Positions 23,081-32,585 of a DNA stretch of 64,000 nt are shown here, piece by piece. The stretch is from contig CAZDEB010000006.1 of the NCBI GenBank assembly GCA_964504305.1, positions 148,985 through 212,984 of the forward strand. The letters run 5' to 3'. Position numbers and translations under genes: made by a program. The stretch's first letter is position 1. Each line of letters begins with the position of its first letter. The DNA is from UBA11606 sp964504305. Its GTDB lineage: Bacteria > Actinomycetota > Acidimicrobiia > Acidimicrobiales > Aldehydirespiratoraceae. Below the pieces are notes generated by a model, which made no database searches, was not told the origin of the DNA, and saw only the letters and a list, made by a program, of their open reading frames with translations.

Positions 23081-23168
23081 CAATTAGGCTTTTCTCAAGG
23101 TGTGCGGTCCACTACGAATCGCGCGTCGTATGCTGCGATTGGGACCGACGCTGAGGGCCACGCACACC

Positions 23169-24152
23169 ATGCAACTGCTGAACCACAAGAAGCTCAAGGT
23201 TGTCGCAGGACGAGCAACCCAAGAACTCGGACGCGACATCTGCGAAGAGTTGGGGGTGCGCCTTGGTACGCCCAACATCGCCGAGTTTGCCAACGGCGAA
23301 CTCCACGTCAAGTACGGCGAGTCGATCAGGGGCTCGGACGTATTCATTATCCAAAGTCACGCCATGTGGGAAGGCACTTCCATCAACGATTCGTTGATGG
23401 AGCATCTCATAATGGTCGATGCGGCCAAGCGGGCGTCGGCCAAACGAATCACCGCGGTTATGCCCTTCTACGGTTACAGCCGCCAAGATCGCAAAGCTTC
23501 AGGACGCGAGCCGATCACCGCTCGGCTGGTGGCCGACCTGTTCAGCGTGGCCGGCGCCGATCGGCTCATCTCGGTCGATTTGCACTCGGGTCAGATCCAA
23601 GGTTTCTTTGATGGCCCTGTCGACCACCTGACCGCAATGCCGGTCCTGATCGACTATCTGGCCGATCTCCACGAGCCCGACATGGTGATTGTTTCGCCCG
23701 ATGCGGGTCGCATGAAAGTGGCCGAGCGTTACACCAACCTTCTCGACGCCGATCTGGCGTACGTTCACAAGCGTCGCTCGCACGAGGAAAAGAATGTGGT
23801 GGAGGCCAAAGAAATCGTTGGTCATGTCGAAGGCCGAACGTGTGTCTTGATCGACGACATGATCGATACGGGTGGCACAATCTGCGCGGCGGCCGAGCTC
23901 CTCCACGAGTACAAGGCCAAGCGGATCATCATCGCCACTACCCACGGCGTGTTTTCGGGTCCGGCGATCGACCGTCTCAAGAACGCTCCCGTCGACATTG
24001 TCCTAATCACCGACACCTTGCCACTGCCATCCGAAAAGCAGATCGACAAGATCAAAACCCTGTCAATCGCACCGGTAATCGCCCGAGCCATCTCCGCGGT
24101 ATTCGAAGACACCTCGGTTTCGGAGATCTTCCACGGCAATCATCTGGCATAA
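23169..24152 (+). CDS. prs: Ribose-phosphate pyrophosphokinase (PRPP synthetase)
   Basis: 327-aa enzyme making PRPP from ribose 5-phosphate and ATP for nucleotide, His and Trp synthesis. Motifs are FANGELHVKYGESIRGSDVF, the ATP loop FYGYSRQDRKASGREPI, DLHSGQIQGFF, VSPDAGRMKVAE and the PRPP loop VLIDDMIDTGGTICAA. ATG 23169 gives the family N-terminus; upstream in-frame codons lie in the leader. A TATGCT box at about 23128-23133 and GAGGG before the ATG suggest an ordinary leadered transcript. The usual neighbour glmU is absent from this position. Confidence 0.95.
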   Translation: MQLLNHKKLKVVAGRATQELGRDICEELGVRLGTPNIAEFANGELHVKYGESIRGSDVFIIQSHAMWEGTSINDSLMEHLIMVDAAKRASAKRITAVMPFYGYSRQDRKASGREPITARLVADLFSVAGADRLISVDLHSGQIQGFFDGPVDHLTAMPVLIDYLADLHEPDMVIVSPDAGRMKVAERYTNLLDADLAYVHKRRSHEEKNVVEAKEIVGHVEGRTCVLIDDMIDTGGTICAAAELLHEYKAKRIIIATTHGVFSGPAIDRLKNAPVDIVLITDTLPLPSEKQIDKIKTLSIAPVIARAISAVFEDTSVSEIFHGNHLA

Positions 24153-24266
24153 CCGGTATTTGGCCTAGCTGGCGTGTGGGGATGTTCGCCACCGCCGCTA
24201 GTCTGGTGCGCTGGCTCCAACCGGAGCTTTATCTGTTGACGTGCCCTTCTCAGGAGCCGAAATCCT

Positions 24267-24917
24267 ATGTCTGAACTGCTGCTGAGCGCCGATACCGGTC
24301 GCCAGGAAGGGACCCGCCCGTCCCGTCGCCTCCGTCGCGAAGGCAAGGTTCCCGCGATCGTCTACGGCCTCGATGCCGACCCGGTCGCCGTATCTGTCGA
24401 CTGGCCCGAACTACGCCGTGCGCTTACCACCGATGCCGGGCTCAACGCCGTCATCACCCTTCGTATCGAAGGCGAAGATCACCTCTCGGTGATTCGCGAC
24501 CTTCAGCGTCACCCGGTGCGTCGCGATGTTATCCACGTCGATTTTCTACGGGTCCGCGCCGATCAAGAGATCGAGGCCGAAGTGCCTTTGGTCCTGGTTG
24601 GCGAAGCCACTCTGGTCCTTCGGGCCGACGGCATGGTCGATCAGACCATGTACCACCTCACGATCAACGCCAAGCCGGCCGCGGTTCCCGACGAAATCGA
24701 GGTCGATATCAGCGATCTCGATCTTGGTGGTTCCGTCAAGGTTTCCGACGTTGTTCTGCCGGCTGGCGTCTCGACCGATGTTGATGCCGACGAGGCCATT
24801 GCCAACGCCGTGATCACCCGGTCCACCCGCGAGGCCATGGCGGCCGACGCGGCCGAAGGCGCCGACGGCGAGGGCGAAGTCGCTGGCGACGCACCCGCCG
24901 AGTCCACCGACGACTGA
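24267..24917 (+). CDS. rplY: 50S ribosomal protein bL25 (CTC form)
   Basis: 216-aa long (CTC/TL5) form of L25, which binds 5S rRNA. The N-terminal L25 domain shows GRQEGTRPSRRLRREGKVPA, VIRDLQRHPVRRDVIHVDF and LVGEA, followed by the TL5-type beta domain (PAAVPDEIEVDISDLDLGGS) and an acidic, Ala/Glu-rich tail after residue 190. Shine-Dalgarno AGGAG lies upstream in a 114-bp leader (24153-24266). Order prs-rplY-pth is conserved in Actinobacteria. Confidence 0.95.
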   Translation: MSELLLSADTGRQEGTRPSRRLRREGKVPAIVYGLDADPVAVSVDWPELRRALTTDAGLNAVITLRIEGEDHLSVIRDLQRHPVRRDVIHVDFLRVRADQEIEAEVPLVLVGEATLVLRADGMVDQTMYHLTINAKPAAVPDEIEVDISDLDLGGSVKVSDVVLPAGVSTDVDADEAIANAVITRSTREAMAADAAEGADGEGEVAGDAPAESTDD

Positions 24918-24937
24918 GCTATCGGCCCGACCGACCA

Positions 24938-25552
24938 ATGGTCCGGCGTTTCAACCAAGAGCGTTCTGGAACGCCTACCGATCTTTTGGTGGTCGGGCTT
25001 GGCAACCCCGGCGACGAATATGCCCAAACTCGCCACAACGCCGGCGCTTGGGTGATCGACGAATTGGTGCGCCGACACGGCGGACGGCTTCGGCGCGGCA
25101 AACGTGACAACGCCAAAAGCGACATCTTGCGGATCGGTGACCACCGAATCGCGGTGGCCATGCCAACGACGTTCTACAACGAAGCGGGTCGGGCCGTAGT
25201 GGCATTGGTCAAGCGTCACGGCATCAACGACTTTTCTCGGCTGGTGCTCGTTCATGACGAGCTCGATATCGAGGTTGGCCGCAGCAAACTTAAATTCGGC
25301 GGTGGATTGGCCGGAAACAACGGACTCAAATCGGTACGCGCCCATCTACGCACCGAGGACTTTGCTCGATTGAGGATCGGTATCGGCAAGCCGGCACCAG
25401 ACACGATGAAGGGTCGCGACTACGTATTGCGTCGGCCAGCGCGCTCCGAGCGACCGGTGCTCGAACAGGTCGTGGCCAACGCGGCCGACGCCATCGAGAC
25501 CCTCGCGTCCTCCGACCTCGAGACCACGATGAACCAGTTCAATCGTGGGTGA
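24938..25552 (+). CDS. pth: Peptidyl-tRNA hydrolase
   Basis: 204-aa enzyme recycling peptidyl-tRNAs released from stalled ribosomes. Signatures are LLVVGLGNPGDEYAQTRHNA with the catalytic His, AMPTTFYNEAGRAVVAL, LVLVHDELDIEVGRSKLKFG and GGLAGNNGLKSVRAHLRTEDF. The C-terminus VLRRPARSERPVLEQVVANA is typical. Starts 20 bp after rplY; its stop overlaps the mfd GTG (GTGA). Confidence 0.95.
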   Translation: MVRRFNQERSGTPTDLLVVGLGNPGDEYAQTRHNAGAWVIDELVRRHGGRLRRGKRDNAKSDILRIGDHRIAVAMPTTFYNEAGRAVVALVKRHGINDFSRLVLVHDELDIEVGRSKLKFGGGLAGNNGLKSVRAHLRTEDFARLRIGIGKPAPDTMKGRDYVLRRPARSERPVLEQVVANAADAIETLASSDLETTMNQFNRG

Positions 25553-28500
25553 CCGGCGTGGCTGACACAAACGACCGGCCCCGGACCACGGTCAAGGCGC
25601 CGCTGGGCGATCTGAAGGACTTGTTGAGCGACGAGCCGTCGCTCGACGCCGCCCTCGGCCGACGAGAACCGGTGCTGGCGATCGCCGATGCCGGCCGAGC
25701 CTTCTTGCTTGCCGGCCTTGCCGCGGCGTCGGACCGCCGCCCGGTGTTGGTGGCCACTGCCACCCAGTCCGAGGCCGAAAGGTTGGCTGTCGATGCTCGC
25801 GCCGTTCTCGGCACCGATGATGTGTTGCTCTTCCCGGCGTGGGAGACGTTGCCGCTCGAGCGGGTTAGCCCCGGCGTGGAGACAATGGGCACCCGGCTCA
25901 AGGTTTTGCATCGGCTTGGGTCTGATGTTCGCCCGCCGTCGTTGGTGATTGCATCGGCTCGCGCCCTGATCCAACGTATCGACCCGTCGGCCGCGGTTAG
26001 CCCGGTGCGGGTTCGACCCGGCGACCAACTCGATCCGGTCGAATTGGTGGGCGAGCTGGTGAGCTTGGGTTACCGCCGCGAACCGCAAGTCGAGCACCGC
26101 GGCGAGATTGCGGTACGGGGATCGATCGTCGATGTGTACCCGAGTACAGCCGACTCGCCGGTTCGAATCGACTTGTGGGGCGACGAGGTAGATCGTCTCA
26201 CCGAGTTCGCGGTCGCCGATCAACGCTCTACCGAAGCAATAGAACATGTCGAGATTTACCCGTGCCGAGAGTTCCGGCCGACCCCGGAGCGCCAGGCCCG
26301 AGCCGCCGCTCTTGTTGGTGAGGAGCCGTGGGGGCGCGAGCAGTGGGACCGCATCGCCGATGGCCAATTGTTCGATGGCATGGAGTCGTGGCTGCCGTGG
26401 TTGGTCGAAGACGACATGGTCATTACCGACCTTGTTGGCCACGACGGTCTGGTGGTGTTCATCGAACCTCGGCGGGTCCGAGATCGGGCCGCCGAGATCC
26501 TTGCCGAAGAGGCCGACTTGGCCGGCTCGCTGGCCCGCACGTGGGATGTTGCGGCCGACAAGGTTCATCGTTTGCATCTGCCGTTTGATCGCCTTCTCGC
26601 GACCACCTCAGCGCCGGCGTGGACAGTTCTGGCTACACCTGACGGTCCCGATACACCGGTGGTTGCCGCGTCGGGCTGGGAACCGGTAGTTGGCGATATT
26701 TCTCCCACCGTGGCCCACGTTCAGAAACTTCTGGCCGATGGGTACCGCGTGGTCGTTGCCGCCGACGGCGAAGCGAGCGCCGGTCGACTGGCGGCGCTGA
26801 TGTCGGAGCAAGGCGTGTCGTTCGAGGTACAGCCGCGAGCCCGGCTGGGCGTGACCGACCCGCAAGGGTCGGTGGTAGTCGCGCCGATCGAACGCGGCGC
26901 GGTCTTCCCCGAGATCAAGCTGGCGATCCTTGCCGAATCGGACCTCACCGGACGGCGCCGCACTCATCGCCGGGCTCGCCGACGCAAACGCGATGCTCAA
27001 CGCTTCTTCGACGATCTTCGAGAGGGCTCGTTTGTTGTTCACCATCAACACGGTGTGGCCCGTTTCGGGGGGATGGTCACGAGGGCGATTGGCGGCAACG
27101 AACGTGACTACCTGCTGCTCGAATATCGCGGGGGCGACAAGCTCTATGTGCCATCGGATCAGATCGAGTCGGTGCGTCACTACACCGGCGGTGATACGCC
27201 GACGCTGTCCAAGATGGGCGGCTCGGACTGGCATGCCACCAAGGCCAAGGTCCGTTCGGCGGTGCAGGAGATCGCCCAAGAGCTAGTCGTTCTCTATCAA
27301 CGGCGAGTGACTTCCCCTGGGCACCAGTTCGAACCCGATACCCCGTGGCAACGCGAGTTCGAGGGTTCGTTCCCGTTCCAGGAAACCACCGATCAACTTC
27401 ACGCGATCATCGATGTGAAAAACGACATGGAGCACGGCTCTCCCATGGACCGGCTGGTCGTTGGTGATGTTGGGTTCGGTAAAACCGAAGTTGCCATGCG
27501 CGCCGCCTTCAAAGCGATCCAAGGCGGCAAGCAAGTAGCCGTGCTCGTGCCCACCACCCTCTTGGCTCAACAGCACTTCTCTACCTTTACCGAACGGATG
27601 GCCCCGTACCCGGTTCGGGTCGAGGTGCTCAGCCGGTTCCTGACCGTCAAGCAAGCGCGCGAGGTCGTGCGGGGACTCGAAGCGGGCGAAGTCGACCTTG
27701 TAATCGGGACTCACCGATTGTTGTCGAGCGATCTGAAGTTCAAGGACCTGGGACTTCTCGTGGTTGACGAAGAACAACGGTTCGGGGTTTCTCACAAGGA
27801 GCAGATCAAGGAACTTCGTCACGACGTCGACGTGCTTACTCTTACCGCGACCCCGATTCCCCGGACGATGGAGATGAGTCTCACCGGCATCCGAGACATG
27901 TCGCTGCTCAACACGCCGCCCGCCGATCGCCAACCCATCCTCACTTATGTTGGTGAGTACGAAGAACGGGCCGTAGCCGAAGCAATCCGGCGCGAGCTGC
28001 TGCGAGAAGGCCAAGCCTTCTTCGTGCACAATCGGGTTCGCGACATCGAGCATGTAGCGGCCCGGCTCAACGACCTTGTACCGGAGGCCCGAATCGCGGT
28101 GGCCCACGGCCAGATGGACGAAGGCACACTCGATCGAGTGGTGATCGACTTTTGGGAAGGTCGCTACGACGTTCTTGTGTGCACCACGATCATCGAATCC
28201 GGGATCGACATGCCAACTGTCAATACGTTGGTGGTGGATCGGGCCGATCTGCTCGGACTGGGCCAGCTTCATCAGCTTCGTGGTCGGGTTGGGCGCGCCG
28301 GTCAGCGGGCCTATGCCTATCTGTTTCATCCCACCGATCGGGTGCTGAGCGAAGAGGCCTACGAACGGCTCAAGACCATCGGCGAAGCTACCGAACTCGG
28401 CTCGGGCTTTCGGATCGCGATGCGTGATCTCGAGATCCGAGGCGCGGGCAACTTGTTGGGCACTGGTCAATCGGGCCATATTGCTGCGGTTGGATACGAC

Positions 28501-29082
28501 CTCTATTGCTCGATGGTGACCGAGGCAGTCAACGAGCTTCGAGGCGAGCGTCCTCCCGATCCGATCGAAATCGCCATCGAGGTCCCGGGCGATGCGCATC
28601 TCCCCAACGACTACGTGCTCAAGGAAACCAACCGGCTCGAGGCCTACCGGCGGCTTGCTTCGATCGAGTCGCTCGCGGCCCTCGATGATGTGCGGGCCGA
28701 ATGGATCGACCGCTTCGGGCCGATTCCCGAAGCGGCCGAAGCGTTGCTGCAGGTCGGGCGCCTGCGAGTCGAGTGCGTTCGCAGCGGCGTCCGCGAAATA
28801 ACCGTAACCAAGGGCCCCGGTTTTGGCGGACCTGACCACGTCGCCCGGCTATCCCCGGTCGAACTGCCTGACAGCCGACAAATACGCCTGCAACGCCTGT
28901 ATTCCCAAAAGGGCGCTGGCAACGCGGCGGTCTACAAAGAAGCCATCGGTGAGCTCCAGTTGCCGCTGCGCAAGCGGGATGGCGCGGTTGTTGATCAACT
29001 GGCAAAGGTCATGGCCGACCTTCTTCCTGACCAGCCCGGTTCCCCTGCGGCCGAACCGGCCGATAACCTGCCTTCTTCGTGA
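25549..29082 (+). CDS. mfd: Transcription-repair coupling factor Mfd
   Basis: 1177-aa translocase that removes stalled RNA polymerase and recruits UvrA. The UvrB-homology region (LFPAWETLPLERVSPGVETM, VYPSTADSPVRIDLWGDEV) is followed by the RNA-polymerase-interaction domain (GSFVVHHQHGVARFGGM, DYLLLEYRGGDKLYVP). The helicase motor has Walker A GDVGFGKTEVAMRAAF, DEEQRFG, LTLTATPIPRTMEMSL and QLRGRVGRAGQRAYAYLF, and the C-terminal TRCF domain is complete. GTG start overlaps pth; its stop overlaps the next gene. Confidence 0.97.
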   Translation: MTGVADTNDRPRTTVKAPLGDLKDLLSDEPSLDAALGRREPVLAIADAGRAFLLAGLAAASDRRPVLVATATQSEAERLAVDARAVLGTDDVLLFPAWETLPLERVSPGVETMGTRLKVLHRLGSDVRPPSLVIASARALIQRIDPSAAVSPVRVRPGDQLDPVELVGELVSLGYRREPQVEHRGEIAVRGSIVDVYPSTADSPVRIDLWGDEVDRLTEFAVADQRSTEAIEHVEIYPCREFRPTPERQARAAALVGEEPWGREQWDRIADGQLFDGMESWLPWLVEDDMVITDLVGHDGLVVFIEPRRVRDRAAEILAEEADLAGSLARTWDVAADKVHRLHLPFDRLLATTSAPAWTVLATPDGPDTPVVAASGWEPVVGDISPTVAHVQKLLADGYRVVVAADGEASAGRLAALMSEQGVSFEVQPRARLGVTDPQGSVVVAPIERGAVFPEIKLAILAESDLTGRRRTHRRARRRKRDAQRFFDDLREGSFVVHHQHGVARFGGMVTRAIGGNERDYLLLEYRGGDKLYVPSDQIESVRHYTGGDTPTLSKMGGSDWHATKAKVRSAVQEIAQELVVLYQRRVTSPGHQFEPDTPWQREFEGSFPFQETTDQLHAIIDVKNDMEHGSPMDRLVVGDVGFGKTEVAMRAAFKAIQGGKQVAVLVPTTLLAQQHFSTFTERMAPYPVRVEVLSRFLTVKQAREVVRGLEAGEVDLVIGTHRLLSSDLKFKDLGLLVVDEEQRFGVSHKEQIKELRHDVDVLTLTATPIPRTMEMSLTGIRDMSLLNTPPADRQPILTYVGEYEERAVAEAIRRELLREGQAFFVHNRVRDIEHVAARLNDLVPEARIAVAHGQMDEGTLDRVVIDFWEGRYDVLVCTTIIESGIDMPTVNTLVVDRADLLGLGQLHQLRGRVGRAGQRAYAYLFHPTDRVLSEEAYERLKTIGEATELGSGFRIAMRDLEIRGAGNLLGTGQSGHIAAVGYDLYCSMVTEAVNELRGERPPDPIEIAIEVPGDAHLPNDYVLKETNRLEAYRRLASIESLAALDDVRAEWIDRFGPIPEAAEALLQVGRLRVECVRSGVREITVTKGPGFGGPDHVARLSPVELPDSRQIRLQRLYSQKGAGNAAVYKEAIGELQLPLRKRDGAVVDQLAKVMADLLPDQPGSPAAEPADNLPSS

Positions 29083-29735
29083 GCACCGATAACCGTTCCT
29101 TCATTTCTGTCAGACGCATCGTCGCCGTGATCGGTGCGGTTGGCATCATCGCCGGAGCGGCCTACGCCCTCAATACCCAGCGGCGCGACGATCATGTGAT
29201 TGCCCGCGTTGGCGACCGCGAACTCACTGACGGCCAGCTGCTCGACATTGTCCAGTCGATCCCCAACGACGGCGGTGTTGCCGTCGAACTTGTCCATGCC
29301 AATCGACAGTTGACGAGCTGGGTCCTCACCCAAGCGGTGGCTCAAGAGCTCGTAAGTAGGGGGGCCGGCTCTACCGAGATCGACGAGGCCGAAGGTTTGG
29401 CGTCGCTGTCCAACGATCCTCAGTTTGGATCCATCGACGTCTCGAGCCCTTACGGCGAGACTGTGGTCGAGTTCCGTCGCGAGCTTGTCGCCGCCCAGAC
29501 CTACGCCGACAGCTTCGTCAACGACGACGACATCGTGGTGTCCGAAGAACTCACCGAAGAAGAAGCGGCGACTTTTGTTGCCGCCGAACACGAGCGCCTC
29601 ACCGGCACGATCTTTCAAGAGCTGGTGGATGCGGCCCGGGCTCGTGCCGAGTCCGGAACTTACATCGACCCTCGCTACGGACATTGGGATGCCGATTTCA
29701 CCTCCGTAATTGGGCCTAGCGGCGTTGTTGGCTGA
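29079..29735 (+). CDS. Membrane-anchored SurA-N-like protein without PPIase domain
   Basis: 218 aa. A single N-terminal anchor (RRIVAVIGAVGIIAGAAYAL, residues about 12-31) is followed by an extracytoplasmic region. VIARVGDRELTDGQLLDIV resembles the start of SurA/PrsA chaperone N-domains, and the end, YIDPRYGHWDADFTSVIGPS, resembles other actinobacterial SurA-like proteins encoded between mfd and mazG. No parvulin or other isomerase domain is present. Coupled to mfd by GTGA overlap. Chaperone function is inferred from position and weak similarity. Confidence 0.7.
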   Translation: MSTDNRSFISVRRIVAVIGAVGIIAGAAYALNTQRRDDHVIARVGDRELTDGQLLDIVQSIPNDGGVAVELVHANRQLTSWVLTQAVAQELVSRGAGSTEIDEAEGLASLSNDPQFGSIDVSSPYGETVVEFRRELVAAQTYADSFVNDDDIVVSEELTEEEAATFVAAEHERLTGTIFQELVDAARARAESGTYIDPRYGHWDADFTSVIGPSGVVG

Positions 29736-29741
29736 TCGTCG

Positions 29742-31190
29742 GTGACAGGTCGGATCGCCATTGTCGGACTTGGTCCCGGCGGTACCGACCTCATAACGCC
29801 GCAGACCCGTGTTGCGCTTGGCGAGTCTGCTCACGTGCGGTTGCGCACGCGACGCCACCCTGCTGCGGAGCTGACTGGCACGGCGGCATCGTTCGACGAC
29901 GTCTATGAACAGGCCGATCGTTTCGCCGACGTTTACCGAGAAATCGCCGACCGGCTGTTAGCCGAGGCGTCAGATATCGACGAAGAGCTCGTGTATGCGG
30001 TGCCGGGTTCGCCGTTGGTGCTCGAACGCACCGTCGACCTGCTTCGTGGTGCCGCGAGCGAAGGGCGAGTCGAGCTTCGGATCTTGCCGGCGATGTCGTT
30101 TCTCGATGTGGCGTGGGCCGAACTTCAGATCGACCCGGTAGAGGCGGGTGTTCGGCTCATCGATGGCCACACGTTTGCGGTGTCGGCTGCAGGGCAGACC
30201 GGGCCCCTCCTGGTCGCCCATTGCCATGCCCGCCACGTGCTGAGCGACATCAAGTTGGCGGTCGACGATCCGCCGCCTCGCGTCACCGTCTTGCAACGGC
30301 TCGGGTTGCCCGATCAGCGAATCTTTGATGTGGCGTGGGCCGACCTTGACCGTGAGGTCGACGCCGACCATCTAACCTCGATCTACATCGCGCAGATGGG
30401 CGTTCCCGTCGCCACCGAATTCGTCAAGTTCGACGAACTGGTACGCGAATTGCGCGAGAAGTGTCCCTGGGATCGCGAGCAGACTCACGCTTCGCTTCGG
30501 CGTCACCTGCTCGAAGAAACCCACGAGGTACTCGAGGCGCTCGACGCCCGCGGCCTCATCGATGACGACGAACCCGACGCCGACTTGGATGATCACCTGG
30601 CCGAAGAGCTGGGAGACCTGCTGTTTCAGATCTTCTTTCATGCGCGGCTGGCGGCCGAGCGCGGGGCTTTCACCGTTGCCGACGTGGCTCGTGGGGTCCA
30701 CGACAAGCTGGTTTATCGTCATCCGCACGTGTTCGCCGACGCATCGGCCGAGTCCTCGGATCAGGTCCTGTCGAGCTGGGAGGAACTCAAGAAGCAGGAG
30801 AAGGGTCGCCAATCAGCGATGGACGGGATTGCCTCCACCTTGCCGAGTTTGATGTTGGCGCTCAAGATGCAAAAGCGGGCGGCCTCGGCTGGGTTCGACT
30901 TCGAAGGTGGTCCCGAGGTGGCGTTTGCCGACGTCGAGTCAGAACTGGCCGAGGTCCGCAACGATCCTTGCGAACACGAAGTCGGCGACCTCCTCTTTGC
31001 CGCGGTCCAAGTAGCTCGCCGCCTCAGCGTCGACCCGGAGATGGCGTTGCGCTCTGCCTCACAACGATTTGAGCGGCGCTTTCGGGTTGTGGAGGAATTG
31101 GCGGGTGGGGGAGACGAAATCCGTCTTGCCGACATTTCTCAACTCGAATCGTGGTGGGCGCTGGCCAAACAGCGCACCGCTGAGGCATAG
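29742..31190 (+). CDS. mazG: MazG nucleotide pyrophosphohydrolase fused to tetrapyrrole-methylase-like domain
   Basis: 482-aa fusion of the YabN type. Residues 1-~220 form a SAM-dependent tetrapyrrole-methylase-like domain (IAIVGLGPGGTDLITPQT, VYAVPGSPLVLERTVDLL). Residues ~225-482 hold two MazG repeats, the first with CPWDREQTHASLRRHLLEET and LAEELGDLLFQIFFHARLAA, where the E-E-x-x-E/E-x-x-D helices bind Mg, and the second a degenerate repeat ending DLLFAAVQVARRLSVDPE. MazG hydrolyses (d)NTPs to monophosphates and cleans the nucleotide pool. The methylase part is of unknown substrate. Lies 6 bp after the SurA-like gene. Confidence 0.93.
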   Translation: MTGRIAIVGLGPGGTDLITPQTRVALGESAHVRLRTRRHPAAELTGTAASFDDVYEQADRFADVYREIADRLLAEASDIDEELVYAVPGSPLVLERTVDLLRGAASEGRVELRILPAMSFLDVAWAELQIDPVEAGVRLIDGHTFAVSAAGQTGPLLVAHCHARHVLSDIKLAVDDPPPRVTVLQRLGLPDQRIFDVAWADLDREVDADHLTSIYIAQMGVPVATEFVKFDELVRELREKCPWDREQTHASLRRHLLEETHEVLEALDARGLIDDDEPDADLDDHLAEELGDLLFQIFFHARLAAERGAFTVADVARGVHDKLVYRHPHVFADASAESSDQVLSSWEELKKQEKGRQSAMDGIASTLPSLMLALKMQKRAASAGFDFEGGPEVAFADVESELAEVRNDPCEHEVGDLLFAAVQVARRLSVDPEMALRSASQRFERRFRVVEELAGGGDEIRLADISQLESWWALAKQRTAEA

Positions 31191-31307
31191 TACAGAAGGC
31201 TTGTTGGCGGAGCGCAACCCACGAGGTCGCGCGATCCGCGCGATGTCCCTCACCCTTCGCGCGAGGCCCGTTAACGTGAAACAAACCAACAGAAACGAAG
31301 GACCGTC

Positions 31308-32585
31308 GTGAGCATCATCGAACGCGTGCACGGCCGCGAAGTCTTTGACTCTCGCGGCAACCCCACAGTCGAGGTCGAGATCGAGCTCGACTCCGGCGCC
31401 CATGGACGTGCCATCGTCCCGAGCGGTGCTTCGACCGGCGCGTTCGAAGCCGTGGAGCTACGAGATGGAGGCGATCGACTCACCGGCAAAGGGGTGCTCG
31501 ATGCCGTCAGCTTCGTCAATGGCGAGCTTGCCGACACGGTGATCGGAATCGACGCGCTGAACCAGCGCCTGCTCGATGCCGAGCTGATCTCAAGCGATGG
31601 CACCGACAACAAAGCCCGGGTGGGCGCCAACGCGATCCTCGGAATCTCACTCGCCGCCGCCCAAGCCGCCGCGGCCGAGCTCGCCATCCCGTTGTGGAGA
31701 CACGTTGGCGGATCTCATGCCCATGTGCTGCCCGTTCCCATGATGAACGTGCTCAACGGTGGCGAACATGCCGACAACAGCATCGACTACCAAGAGTTCA
31801 TGTTCATGCCGGTTGGAGCCGCGTCGTTCTCCGAGGCCATGCAATGGGGTGTCGAGTGCTACCACGTGCTCAAGTCGGTGCTGCACGACCGTGGCCTCTC
31901 GACCGCAATTGGCGACGAAGGCGGGTTTGCCCCCAACCTCGCATCCAACGAAGAGGCCGTGCAGCTGTTGATTGACGCCATCGAGCGAGCCGGGCGCACT
32001 CCCGGTGACGAAGTTGCCATCGCCATGGACGTCGCGTCCACCGAGTTCTACGCCGATGGCGTCTACACGTTGGCCGCCGAAGGTCGAACCCTTGATTCGT
32101 CGGCGATGGTCGCCGAACTGGTCGGTCTTTGTGATCGTTACCCAATTGTTTCGGTCGAAGACGGCATGGCCGAAGACGACTGGGACGGTTGGCTCGAGCT
32201 GACTCGTGCGGTGGGCGACCGTGTCCAGGTCGTGGGCGACGATCTATTCGTCACCAACTCCCAACGCCTCGCTCGTGGTATTGCGTCGGGTACGGCAAAC
32301 TCGATCCTGGTCAAGGTGAACCAGATAGGGACTTTGACCGAAACCCTCGAAGCGGTCGATATGGCCACCCGGGCCGGCTACACGTCGGTGATGTCGCACC
32401 GATCTGGAGAGACCGAGGACACCTTTATTGCCGACCTCGCCGTCGCAACCAACTGTGGCCAGATCAAAACCGGTGCTCCGGCGCGCTCAGACCGGGTAGC
32501 CAAGTACAACCAGCTCCTGCGCATCGAAGAACAGCTCGGCGACTCGGCCGGCTTTCGTGGTCGCGCCGCGTTGGCGGTGTCGTGA
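31308..32585 (+). CDS. eno: Enolase
   Basis: 425-aa glycolytic enzyme interconverting 2-phosphoglycerate and phosphoenolpyruvate. N-terminal RVHGREVFDSRGNPTVEVEI, SGASTGAFEAVELRDG, GDEGGFAPNLASNEEAV, the metal ligand region VSVEDGMAEDDWDGW and the signature ILVKVNQIGTLTETLEAVD with MSHRSGETEDTFIADLAV are all intact. GTG 31308 has an upstream GAAGGA. The 117-bp leader (31191-31307) shows no gene. Its stop overlaps the ftsB GTG. Confidence 0.97.
   Translation: MSIIERVHGREVFDSRGNPTVEVEIELDSGAHGRAIVPSGASTGAFEAVELRDGGDRLTGKGVLDAVSFVNGELADTVIGIDALNQRLLDAELISSDGTDNKARVGANAILGISLAAAQAAAAELAIPLWRHVGGSHAHVLPVPMMNVLNGGEHADNSIDYQEFMFMPVGAASFSEAMQWGVECYHVLKSVLHDRGLSTAIGDEGGFAPNLASNEEAVQLLIDAIERAGRTPGDEVAIAMDVASTEFYADGVYTLAAEGRTLDSSAMVAELVGLCDRYPIVSVEDGMAEDDWDGWLELTRAVGDRVQVVGDDLFVTNSQRLARGIASGTANSILVKVNQIGTLTETLEAVDMATRAGYTSVMSHRSGETEDTFIADLAVATNCGQIKTGAPARSDRVAKYNQLLRIEEQLGDSAGFRGRAALAVS

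Noticed and set aside
27283..28839. 518-codon open frame on the minus strand
   Set aside because: Exactly antisense to the mfd helicase region; composition is His/Arg/Gly-rich with no recognisable domain. A by-product of high G+C third positions.
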